Positions 1-11,014 of a stretch of 64,000 bases of DNA are shown piece by piece. The notes beneath the pieces are model-generated. The model searched no databases, was not told where the DNA came from, and was given only the letters and a program-made list of their open reading frames with translations. The translations under genes and the position numbers were made by a program. This stretch comes from Klebsormidium nitens (taxonomy: Eukaryota > Streptophyta > Klebsormidiophyceae > Klebsormidiales > Klebsormidiaceae), in assembly GCA_000708835.1 (NCBI GenBank), contig DF237346.1:7535-71534 (forward strand), written 5' to 3'. Each line of letters starts with the position of its first letter. Position 1 is the first letter of the stretch.

Positions 1-437
1 CTGAGGGGCTCCTAAAGATGCCTTTCAATGCCCCCAACCACCTCGAAAAAACGGAACGCGATTCCATGATGTTTACATGAAGATATAGGGTTTTGAATGT
101 GCTCCCACTGTCGAATACCGTCCTACCACCTTAAGCAGAAAGACCGGCATGGCCCGTCAAGTGAGTAAGGTAGACTCTACTGGTGGCTTTAGACCATCTT
201 AGGTTAACCGAGGTTAGGTCAACCTAACACTAGCAACAGGATTACTGCCTGCCCTTCCCAGCACTTCTCATGAGCAGCCCATTTCAGCAGGAAGTTTCGA
301 GAGCTCCCGTATCATCTACGAAGGTTGCAACATTGTCCAACAGGTCCCACAAATCATTCTTTTGTAAAGTACCAAAAAAACTTCTCCACAACTTTTTAAG
401 GAAGAAGATCTGCGCCTAGGAATGACAATAAGCAGCC
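1..437. other. Upstream flank of the AAA ATPase
   Basis: No coding exon is convincing here. An in-frame TAA lies just upstream of the ATG at 438, so the ATPase reading frame does not extend further without splicing. A possible acceptor (AAGCAG) sits directly before the ATG, so an N-terminal exon could lie here or beyond the window edge. The stretch around 200-228 holds several AGGTTA/TAACCT-like words in both orientations, of unknown meaning. Confidence 0.4.
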
Positions 438-3400
438 ATGTCGCGCCACCACCACCAGGACGCGAATGCTACTGCCGAAATGCACGTGGCGGGGGTGACA
501 TCAGCTCTCTCCGCGCTGCGAGAGCTGATTGCATGGCCCCTCCTTTACTGGGAAGAGGGCCTCTCCCTGGGGGTGCAATGGCCCCGCGGGGTACTGCTGC
601 ACGGCCCCCCTGGAGTGGGGAAAACTCTTCTGGTCAATGCTGTAGCTAAGGAGTGTGGGGCTAGCATCCATCCTCTGAGCGCTGCTTCGGTGTTTGGCGC
701 GTTCGCAGGCGAGAGCGAGGAAAGGATGAGAAAGACATTTGCAGATGCAGAGAGGGAGGCACGAGCTGGCTGTCCGGCTATTGTGTTTATTGATGAGATC
801 GACGCGCTCTGCCCTCGGAGAGACGCACGGTGAGGGGCGTGTGCAGCTCTTTGTGCTTCTCAACAAATTGCACTTCAGGGCATTTGCTGCTCTTTGTACC
901 TACAATCATAAGTCAGGTATCAGAATGTAATCAGATATAGACTTTGGGAGAACTTGTCGGTGGTGTCACTGTTGAGGGCGCCTGCCAGGCTTGGCGCAAT
1001 TGTTGAATGGGGGAACTTGGCTCCCGTCTTACGCTGCGGTTCCATCAGCGAACCTATCAGATGGGGCCACATTGACAACCTGGTCTAACCAATGAATAAG
1101 TGAATAAGTTTCCTTTTCAATTGGCCTTCAGCTATCGTGCCACCCTTCTCGGTCAGAAGTTTGATGAACCCGCACCCTGTTTCTTAGACAGTCCTGGTGA
1201 CAATACCCCAGCATCTTGTAAGGGCCAACTATCTGTTTCTGCACCACCTTCCTTCAATACGGTTCACAAGGGCTTGCTGTTTGAATTCAATGGAGCCAAA
1301 CGGCCCCTCAATTCGACAACATTATATACCGTAATATTTGCTCCCCTGGTTTTACTTTTAACCCCGAGAAAAGGTATGTGTGGTGGCTCCACTTGGCCAG
1401 TAAACAATGTGGAGGCAATCGCAGTGATCAAATATATCCGTCAGTAAAATCGTTTTTCCCATACGCCAGCAGGAGGCGTGCGTGGTGTCTCCATCGGGTC
1501 AGTAGACAAAACCACATAGTAAAGCAATGACCAAATTACGCCTAAGTCACGTTTTCGTCTCCCCAGGCGCCAGCAGGAGGCGCGCGTGGTGGCCCAGCTG
1601 CTGACTCTCATGGACGGTATCACTGGGAAATCGAGCACGAGGCGGAAAGCGAGGGTGCTGGTAGTGGCGGCGACCAACAGGTGTGGGAGCTCTGCTTTGC
1701 GTGTCTGAACGGGTGGTTTGACCAGGTTTACTGTTGTTCTAAAAGCCCTTCAGTTTTCCAAAAGCAATCAGGAAATAAAACGGGTTGATCATGGTTCTTG
1801 AGTCTGAAGTAAGGCAGGGCTTCGAGCGCTTGAATGCGTGTAAGCTAGTCTTGTGCTACTTCGATTTTGTTGTTATGCCACTCGGCGTTAGTAGATCAAT
1901 AATGCTTTGTAGGCCAGCCAATATAGGCCAATATCGAAGCCTACTGTAGAATCCTGGTGAAGCATCTATAGAGACGAATCTCCCTGGATCCATGTGAAAA
2001 AACACATTTCCTATCTATGCGCCCCTTCACCACTTTCTTCAGCACACAGGTCAATCCCGTGAAAGTTTGCCCCTGCAGCTTTAGCCCATTACACGCCGTC
2101 ACTATTTGTCCCACACTTACCGGGAGAAATGTTTGCTTGCAAGCGAATCTCTCAATCACCCACGTCCATTCGCCCCCCTTGCCTTCACGCTTCCTGGAAG
2201 AGGTTTTCGTCTGCAAAATTGACCCCCCCAATGAGCACGTTTCCTTTGCAGGCCCAACGCCCTAGACCCCGCGCTGCGCCGCCCCGGCCGCTTCGACCGT
2301 GAGGTCGCCGTCACAGTCCCCAACACTTCAGAGCGCCTCGCCATCCTGAAACTCCACTCCCGAAGCCTGCCTCTGGCTGATGACGTCAGCTTGGCGGAGA
2401 TCGCCGCGGCGTGTAACGGCTACACAGGAGCGGACCTCGCAGCACTGGCCCGGGAGGCGGCAATGCTGGCAATGGCGCGGGAGAGCCGAGAAGAGGGGGC
2501 GGGGGCGGAGCGACCCGAGGGGAGTCGAGCAGGGGTGGGTAACGATCTGACGGAAAGTGGAGAAAGCCCGAGTACTGGAGTTCAAAGCTCGCGGAATGGT
2601 TCAGTGAGGGGCCACAAAGCGGAAGGAAGCGTGGACGATCCGTCAGGACCAGATAGGGGACGAGAAGCTCTTGAAGATCGGAAGAGTTCGGGAAGTCGAT
2701 GCGAGACGTCGGGGGAGAGCCGAAATTCAGCGGGGAACGGCGGAGGCCCTGTTGAAGGCACGGTTGGACGGTCGAGGGGCGTGTGCATGGGTGACTGGCG
2801 GGCGGCGATGCTGAGAGTGGGGCCCTCCGTGGTGCGGGGGTCGGCGGCGGAGGTGCCAGCGGTGTCGTGGGACGACATCGGAGGGCTGCATGACGTCAAG
2901 GTATGCAATTTGATATGTCGGAACGCGCTCTCCTTCGCGAGTTTGTTCCTGTGCGGGGATTAGCAAACCCAGAACACATACGATGTTTGGATTGATAGTT
3001 GCCTCGAGGGTGACGTCGACAGTCGTTATAACACAACGTTCGCGAATCCTTTCGCCATCATAGAAGATACTTCGTCGCTCTCTGTTGAGATGCACACTAA
3101 GTCTCTGAGAAGTTTTGCACATGAAACTTAGCGCCTGAAGTTGCGCGTCAATGCAGCGGCGACTTCAACAAGCGGTGGAGTGGCCCATCCAGCACGCAGA
3201 CTCGTTTCGACGCCTCGGCCTGTCCCCGCCCCGGGGAGTGCTCTTACACGGGCCACCGGGGTAAGGCCAGCACTTTTGCAGATTCATAAGGGGAGAGTTT
3301 ATCAGCAGAATGTGATCTCCTGAACTCGAAACACATCGAGCGCTTTTCTTGGCACGGATTAAGGGATTCAAGGGATAGTGATAAGCAATTTGGAATTGAG

Positions 3401-6098
3401 AAACGTCGAAAGTCGTTTGAAGAACCAGACGCGCTTGCTATTTCACTCTACTTTCGAACATGAACTTTCCAATTGCTTCAACAACGTCTGTTCCTGTCGT
3501 TCAGGTGCTGCAAAACAACTCTGGCAAGGGCTGCCGCACATGCGGCAAAGTGCACGCTCTTCTCCTTAAGGCAAGTCGCACTTCTATGATATAGACCGGT
3601 ATTTGGTGGCTTAGACGGGCGGATGCAATCACGAAGTGTTCGACCGAGTAGAGTGGTGCATTCCAGATTGTAAGCACTTACGAATGTACATCGAGAAATA
3701 GGGCTTCTATCACGACCGCCTTACAAATGATAGCTCGCAGACGGTTCGGCTATACTTTAGCGCAAATTGCAAATTGGTTGCGCGGAACTGCTAGAATCCA
3801 GAACACTTCGAGTACCTCGAACGCCTTCCAGTGGTTTGCATAAGAGGAGCGCTATGCACCGTCGGAGCTCAGATAAGTTCTAGCACTGTTGAAGCGCACA
3901 GCGCCGTTAACGAGCGCTCCTCGCTCGCTTTCAGTGGCGCCGAGCTCTTTTCCATGTACGTCGGCGAAGGAGAGGCGTTACTGCGAGAAACGTTCCGGCG
4001 CGCGCGGCTGGCGGCCCCGGCCATTGTCTTCTTCGACGAGGCCGACGCGGTCGCGACTCGCAGGTATGAAGTTTCTACCGACCGCCTTTTTTAGCTTGTA
4101 TTACCATGAGCAAACGATGCTCTGCTCAATCCTGAGACGGGACTGAGACAGCGGACAATTCTGGTCCTTTGTAAAGGCAAGAGTTGAAGAGGAAAAGGCG
4201 GGTAGGGGACCGAGACTTTGGTCCAGGTCTAAGTCTGACGCTTCTGGCTTCTGAATAAGCGACTCACTTAAGGGAGCAGCAAATCTTTGCCGTGACTGCC
4301 ACCTGGTTCCTCATTCTCATTTTTTGGCTGCAGGACAAAGTCGGTGTCCTTGCAGGCAAGAGACCGGGCTCTTTTCCTAATCCAGCATCTCACAAATATT
4401 GCCGGCTTTACACTGTGATACGATCCGCGAATCTGACTTTTTCCAAGAACGTCGAGCTTTCAATCGCGCTAGTGAGTGACGTTCGTCTTCTTGCGCAGGG
4501 CGGCGGGAGGCGGAGGCGGCGTGTCAGTCCAGGAGCGGTTGTTAAGCTCCCTGCTCACTGAAATGGACGGCCTAGAATTGGCGCAGGGAATCCTGGTTAT
4601 GGCAGCGACCAACCGGCCGCACGCCCTGGATGCGGCGTTGGTGCGGCCGGGCCGGTTCGACCTGGTGAGAAAAGGTTCTCATGATCAATCATTTCCGACC
4701 GTCCGAAAGAGCACATTCCACGGTTGAACGCAAGTGAAGCACCGTTCCCGAGCCCAGTGGTAACTGATATCCCCCAGGCTCTCGAGACACTCAGCGAAGT
4801 TCGTGAAGAATGTCTAGAAATAAGAAAAGATGCTTATTCCCATCAACAGCTGAGGCGTTTCAATTATCGAAACCATTGCAGACGCGCTCTGAGAACCGGG
4901 TTTGCTCAGCAGCGTTCTTTCGTAGCGTGACCGTTCGTTGCAGAGGAGACCGTCCAGTGGTGTAGAAGGTTCTACGTGGAACACTTTCTGTGCTTCGGGT
5001 CGAGCATGTCAGGGTAGTTGCGACCGACGCGACAATGCCCCCGCGATCTTCCAAATTCTGCGCCCCCAGATTCTCCCGAGAACAAATTGCCATTCTCAAA
5101 AGACGCCTGCCTACATTATCACGGAACAAAGCAGCCTGCCCCTCTCGTTTCTTCGTACTTGCAGCATCCGACCTTAGAAGCACGACCATCACGTCATGGC
5201 GAACCAGACTGAAATCATTTCTGAAAACCTCCGTACTTAACTTTCTGGTTCCTCCTCGGGCTCGTCTTCCCAGTAACCGATACCTTCTGACGGCAGGTTC
5301 TGTACGTGCCCCCCCCGGATGAAGAGGGCCGCCTGGAAGCACTGCGCGTGCACACGCGCAAGATGGCCCTGGCTGCTGACGTGGACCTCCCCGCGCTCGC
5401 GGCGGACACGGAGCTATTCACCGGGGCGGAGCTGGCGGGACTCTGCAGGTAGGGCGGAGCATCTGCGCTTACCTGCTGTCGCGCTTGCATGCAAATGTGC
5501 GTTAATAGATTCTACTCCATCTAGGCGATTGATCGCCGTTTGACAGCATAGGAGATCGGCCAAAAGACGCCAAAAGACGCAAATGGTGTCTGCCTGTGTG
5601 ACGCTGCTTATTTCCTTTTCCGTTCCGTTCGCCTTGAGATGCTGTCGGTTTCTCTTTTGACTGTCACCTTTCGAATCCGATTTGTGCATCGCCGTCGTCT
5701 TTTCCGCGCCAACTCCACCGCTTTCAGAGTCCTCGGCAACTGGCAAGGAATTCGAAGGCGGATCGTTTATGTGTAAGCGAAAGAGACGAAGTCTCTCAAA
5801 CTTGAACTTCAAACCAGCAAAGGAAAGGGAAGGTGACAAACCGGCGCTTTTGTCCAAAGAAGACTCAGCTTTTCATATGACAGTTGCTAGCTGTTCTTTT
5901 AGCAATTTCAAACTCAGTCTCGCCATTGACTGCAGGGAGGCAGCGCTGACGGCGTTGCGAGAGGACCTTTCCGCCACCGCAGTTGCGCACAAACACTTTC
6001 TCTCGTCGAGGCAGAACACGCGCCCCGCTCTTACGCCCCTCAGCCTCGCTAGCTACGCTTCCTTCGACGCCAAATTGAACTCTCGCTCGAGGACGTGA
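438..6098 (+). CDS. CIP111/AFG2-like tandem AAA+ ATPase
   Basis: Nine exons fit in phase: 438-829, 1567-1680, 2252-2900, 3157-3260, 3505-3570, 3935-4063, 4499-4664, 5297-5448 and 5936-6098, giving 644 residues. The protein has two AAA modules. D1 shows Walker A GPPGVGKT, Walker B IVFIDEID and the [19 protein letters not shown] sensor/arginine-finger block. D2 shows [17 protein letters not shown] and [19 protein letters not shown]. The D2 P-loop with Cys-x-Lys-Thr matches plant CIP111 and the AFG2/SPATA5 group, ATPases that in yeast act in cytoplasmic ribosome maturation; the role here is inferred. The D1-D2 linker carries a Ser/Gly/Glu-rich insert of about 100 residues. The usual N-terminal domain is absent: D1 starts almost at the first Met, so an upstream exon may be missing. 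The fifth intron begins with GC instead of GT, and an intron splits the D2 P-loop. Confidence 0.85.
1464..1487 (+). repeat. Intronic copy of the start of AAA exon 2
   Basis: This 24-base stretch in intron 1 matches the first bases of exon 2 (1568-1591) with one mismatch, about 104 bases upstream of the real acceptor. It is the simplest case of the exon-edge copies seen through the window. Confidence 0.75.
3571..3934 (+). other. GC-AG intron in the AAA ATPase gene
   Basis: The exon ends AAG and the intron begins GCAAGT, the consensus for the rare GC-AG class; it ends TTTCAG. Both the upstream exon (66 bases) and the downstream exon keep phase, and the joined protein runs straight from the D2 P-loop helix into the [11 protein letters not shown] segment, as expected for the family. 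No GT donor nearby gives this join. Confidence 0.75.
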
Positions 6099-8672
6099 AT
6101 CAATCTTTTGTAAGTCTGTTTGTATGATTGTCTGGCGCGTCTTCGACAATGATCATTGAGGACCAGATGGGTCCCGGGGTCCAGCTTGATCGTTGCCTCC
6201 CTGTATTGGCATGACGATTTCGCGGTAAGGCTATTTTATTCGTGATCCTATTGGCTAAACCCTTACCGTTTTCACCACGTGGGCTTGACACAGTTGACTC
6301 GTCAAATTGTCCCATAAACCAAATTCAATTTATACTTTTACCTATCCTTAACTCAAAACCCCAACCATAAATTCAAAACATTCCCCGGGCGATTCGATCT
6401 TATCGCACCCGGCGGGCCGGCCTAAGCTCCAAGACTCAAGCAACACTGTACCGACCGTAACCCGGTGAGCGTATCCACGTGTCCAAACCTCGGCAAGTCT
6501 ATCAGCAGTGCCCAAACTGGCCCCAAACCAAATAACCGGAACCCCGACCACGGACCACGAACAACTTCTAGGACCTAAACCCCGTCTTAACCCCGAAAAG
6601 GCCTCCCGGTTAGGGAGGCCATTTTCAGTGTAGATAACGTTACCAGCGGCTGAGGCACGGCTCCCTCAATGATGTGCACCTTAGTGCGGGGCCCCTTGTG
6701 ATTTAAGCGCGGCCCAGGTGGCCAAAACCAAAAAATCATAGTCACCCGGGCCCGCCGCACATGACGTGATATATAGGGCCCAGCCAACGCGCAATGGCTA
6801 GAAGGGCGGGCCACGCCGCTCTCTTCATGGCTTTGGTACTGACCGAGTGCACGTGCACCGTTCGTGTACTAAGACCGAGCCTGCCTTGCAATCAACGTAC
6901 AAGAACACTCTGTGGATAACCGTCATATATAGAGGTTCGCTAGCTCATGGTGTGGCCGAATCGACAAGCTTGGAATATAAGATCGTCGACGTGTTACGAT
7001 CTAGCCTGCTTCAATGCAGAATATTGTTGGGCTGATAGCCACATCTATTTCAGCTAGCCTGCACTTAGCTGCATGCATATGTGGACCATTGTACACCGGC
7101 CAGCACGCATCATGCATGCATGAGCATGCTCTAGTACTTGAAATCCAATACGTTGGACGTGCTGGCAGTTTACACTGCTGTCCGCCATTGCCATACGCGC
7201 TGTCGCAATCAGACCAGGATGAGCTTTGATCAACGTCTAGGCAGAGGCTTTCGACGAGCTTATACCCTAGCTCCACAATCATGCTCTTATTAAAGTGGTC
7301 GTGTCAGGTATCAGCCGAATTAGTTGTTGATTACCGTTTGCCAGCGCCAGGTTCTGGCTGGGTTCTGGCATATGACGGCGAGATTCGGAAGGATGCGATA
7401 CTCGACGGGCGCGGCGCTTGCCGATAACCATGGCGCGCGGCCGGCCGCGGCCCTTCAAACGACTCTGGCCGCGCGGTTTATGGTAAACCTAGGACTTTGC
7501 GCGGGTTTATAAACTCAGTTGTATTCCGCTCTCGATCGATCCGCGCGGCGCGCGGAAGCCTCATGCAACTTCAAGTTCAAGTTCAATTTCCTGTCTGGCA
7601 TGAACCTCCGTCCGCTGGCCTGGTTAAGTAATTTTTGGCGTACCGGGCGCAGTCCGGGCATCCAACGGTGAAATCGTTCTATTTTCTAAGATCGGACGGT
7701 ACGCCGATTGCCTTTGCTGAACAGAAGGCTGAGTCCATCCCCGCCTAAAGGTCGCAGAAAGGAGGGACAGCGCCCGAAAGTGGTGAAGTCCAAAATTGTT
7801 ATTTTGCCCAGCACCTCAGACTGGCCGCCATGGCTGCCGACATGGCTGAAATGAGCTGGGAGCAGCACCCATGACCAAAATTTCTCAAACCCAACGGCAA
7901 CCTGAAGCTATGTGCAACCTATAAATTGAATACCAGCTGCTTTCAAAGGTAAATTTGATGCACATTCTCCCCCCAAATCCAAAATGTGCCTTTCAACCCT
8001 AAAAGGAGCCTCGGAGGCGCAATGGAGGTTTTGTTGAAAGTCGCCGGGGCAACTATACATCAAATTTTGCAATCTCAACGGCAAGACTGCTCTACAAAAA
8101 GCAATCCTAGCTTGCTGAAATGCAAAGTTTGTGGAGAAAGACCTTCTACTCTCCCCCCACAGCCCGTCCCTGCCTCCTCAAGCCCTGAGCACAAGGCAGC
8201 CATTGCGGCAGTCTTCTGCTTCAAATTACTGGCTGTAGGTGTTCCGGTTTAGGCCTTGACTTCCGGGACTTTGGTTTTACTGAGCACTTTGTCAGTCTTG
8301 GGCAACCGCTGAAAGTGCCCGGGGATTCAGCGGAAGTGACCGTCGATGTCACTTCCTCTGGTTCTGAACCGTCCGATGCACATATTTATCTGAACATTCT
8401 AGGGGACAAGAAGTTTATGCCAGACAGGAATTTGTTAAAATTGTGATCTGCTGTGGCAGTGCAGCAGTACCAAGCCTCCAACGAGCTCTCTGATTTGCAA
8501 AGGTAGAAGGTGCTTTGCAACAAGAAAGTGTTGCGCGAAAAACGTGCAGTCACTGGCTGAGGAAGATAAGCTTTCTTTCATTAGATGCTCAATTGACAGA
8601 GGGAACTTTCTGGTCCACTCAATCTTTCCAGTAAGATCGTGCAGGGAACGGCGAAATTTGTAGTGTGGGAAA
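6099..8672. other. Intergenic region, no convincing gene
   Basis: Open frames here are short and lack family signatures. The part around 6400-6600 and 7380-7560 holds GC-rich words such as GGCCGGCC, and 7060-7130 is rich in GCATGCAT words. A 60-codon open stretch at about 8244-8445 could be an exon but has no start and no recognised similarity. Confidence 0.4.
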
Positions 8673-10054
8673 ATGCAGGGCGCTTACAGCCCCGCTCCGC
8701 CTGGCCAGCTTGTGTTCAAGCAAGGGCACTCTCCAAGCATGTCCTCTGGTCCGACAGTTGAGCAACAGCAAGCACGATTGAGGAGTCTCAGAGCAGTGGC
8801 ACTCGTTCTCCAGAAGGTATCATGAGAAACTTCTTTTCCATTGAAGAAAAAACTTTGTGTTTGTGAGCAGCTCTGTGCTGCTGAGCTCGCAGTGCCCTGC
8901 CTTTTCGTACTTTAAGGTGGTGCTCCTCAGCATGCTTGTGGTGCAAAATGCAAGGAACGCGCAGCTCGATTTGGAAGAGGGGCATCTGAAAGCACACCTT
9001 GTTCTTTGCTTTGACACACTCTGCTAAGCCTGTTCAAGTTACACTTCCGTGCTTAGATTGGCACCCGCTATTCATGGCTTATTAATCATGCAGGACTTGA
9101 AGGTACTATGCCAGATTTATTATATTCCTGCTGTTCTTGAAAGGGCAGAATTCGGCAATCAGACCTGGCAATGCAACCCTGCCAACTACGAGGGTGGCAC
9201 CACACAATAAGAAACTGTTGTTTGCAGCCCAGGTCTGTTTCTCATTGGCGCTCTATTTCATGTTGCAGGAGGGGGCCGCTACCCACAACTGGCGATTGCA
9301 GCGAACCCAAGAAGATCAGCAGGTGCGGCTGGAAGAGGAAGAGTCCGCACTCGCAAGGTACCAGGAAAACGCACAGCTGCTCACGAGGCTGTTCACTCCT
9401 ACAGAGGAGGAGACGGAACAGGGACGATGGGCCGAGCTCAGAGAAAAAAGTTTGCAGTCTGAGTTAGATGTGGATAGGGTGAGGGCTTACGAAGGAGATG
9501 CTAAGGAACCAAGCTCAGCAGGCGCGACTGGCAGGGGGATCAGCGAGGGGGCAATCAGTGGGGGGCTCGACGTGACAGGGACACGGGGGGTTTTTGAGGA
9601 TCTCGAGCAGGTGATCAAGTGCCTGCATCCAGGAGAAACCTCTGAGCAAGAGGGGAGTCGGAAGCAGGCGCTTGAGAAACTGAGAAGTTTGGCTAGGGAG
9701 TTTGAGATTGACGGAGGAGGAGGCGAGGGGTCTCTTCCTGTGTCGCCTAGAAAGGGAAAGCGGAAAGCTGAGCCTCAAGAGGAGGCAAAGGCTGGATGTA
9801 TCGAGAGCTTTGGGCAGCTCCTTGTGGAGGCCGGGAATGTAACTAGCAACCTAGAGATCAGGGAGTCTGAGAGGGCATATTTGCAAGCGCTAAAGAAGGC
9901 GTGTCATTTGCCGCGCCTGCCGGAGGGAGAGGATGCGATTTCGCAGGAGTGTTGGCCAGTCTGTAGCAAGCAGTCGTGTAGGACACGTCTTGATGGAGAA
10001 GAAGAAGACGACATGCAAAGACATGTTGAGGTATTGACCAGCTGTCAATTGTGA
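8673..10054 (+). CDS. Unrecognised coiled-coil protein
   Basis: Two exons, 8673-8816 and 9269-10054, join in phase 0 and give 309 residues. The first starts at an ATG in a Pro/Gln/Ser-rich leader and ends CAGAAG before GTATCA; the second follows a strong pyrimidine tract ending TTGCAG. If the single frame from 9137 were used instead, that tract would be read as a false membrane segment, so the spliced model is preferred. The protein is mainly Glu/Gln/Arg/Leu-rich helix (roughly residues 30-110), probably coiled coil, then a Gly/Ser/Glu linker with a basic SPRKGKRK stretch that may be a nuclear signal, then another acidic helical part. I do not recognise the family and assign no function. Confidence 0.6.
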
Positions 10055-11014
10055 TTCTAATGAGATGGCCGCTTTTGGTGCGACCTATAACGCGCCTTGT
10101 TGCCGCCTCTGCCCCGAGTCATTCATGACCAGGCTTCCAAAAATAATAGCCAGTGATTGGGTGCTTAGGGACTTACTGACGGACGACAACCAACTCAGGA
10201 AATGAGCGAAATGAGCCAGATTATAAGTTACTTACCAATAATCCAAGCCATGAGCAGAAAGTACCATGCCATACCAATGATGCCATATACTAACCATATA
10301 CCATACCACGAACTTTTGCATTAAAGTCCCCAGCCCCATGGGCCGCATCACCATGACTGCGGGCTGCGTATATATGTTGATGTAGCACATGCCATGATGC
10401 TTATATCATCTGGAGCATGGCCGGTGCATATACACAAGTTGGCCATGGGCAATGCGACTTATTCGCGCCATGTAGAATGTTGCATGGTTTCAGTCCGACA
10501 TAACTCTCAGTGAGTCTGGAAGTCTATGTACGTGTCCCAATGCAGCTAGCGCATGATCTCACATGTGCAACTTTAAATCAGACGTATAGCCTGGTATACA
10601 TGTTACGTTCTTGTCCAGACTCTCGTGCCGCGGCAAATCTCCCAGTATGTTGACGGACCACTGCAGCACAGGTTACCTTGATTCCTAGAGCCAACCTCAG
10701 CCTGGCCTAGGTGATCCGCGCATAGCTTCGCATACCCGTTTTCCACCACAGCCGATACATGACGTGATCGAATCAGCTCGACCACCGGTGTCGATCAGAT
10801 ACTCGCTAGCCTGAGTGATGGAAAAGTAACACGTCTAGTCCAAGTCCTTTTGGACTGATTGTCTCACCTGGGTCCAAAATACTTGCCTCGCAAATCCTTC
10901 TCAACTCGATGTTTACTTACACTATAACAAGCTAATAACCAGGTACAGATGGAAGCTCGCTGTGCCGGGCTTACGAGTATGCAACGCGAGTTATGAATCA
11001 GTGCTACACCGAGC
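10055..11014. other. Intergenic region between convergent genes
   Basis: It separates the 3' ends of the coiled-coil gene (+) and the TPR gene (-). It is AT-richer, with repeated ATACCA/CCATAC and GCATG words. No coding exon or structured RNA is evident. Confidence 0.4.

Noticed and set aside
8244-8445. A 60-codon open stretch that could be an exon before the coiled-coil gene
   Set aside because: It ends in a stop, has no clear start and does not join in phase to the 8673 start codon.
9137-9268. An upstream start for the coiled-coil protein with a membrane-like segment
   Set aside because: The hydrophobic run is a pyrimidine-tract acceptor; splicing from 8816 to 9269 is in phase and removes it.
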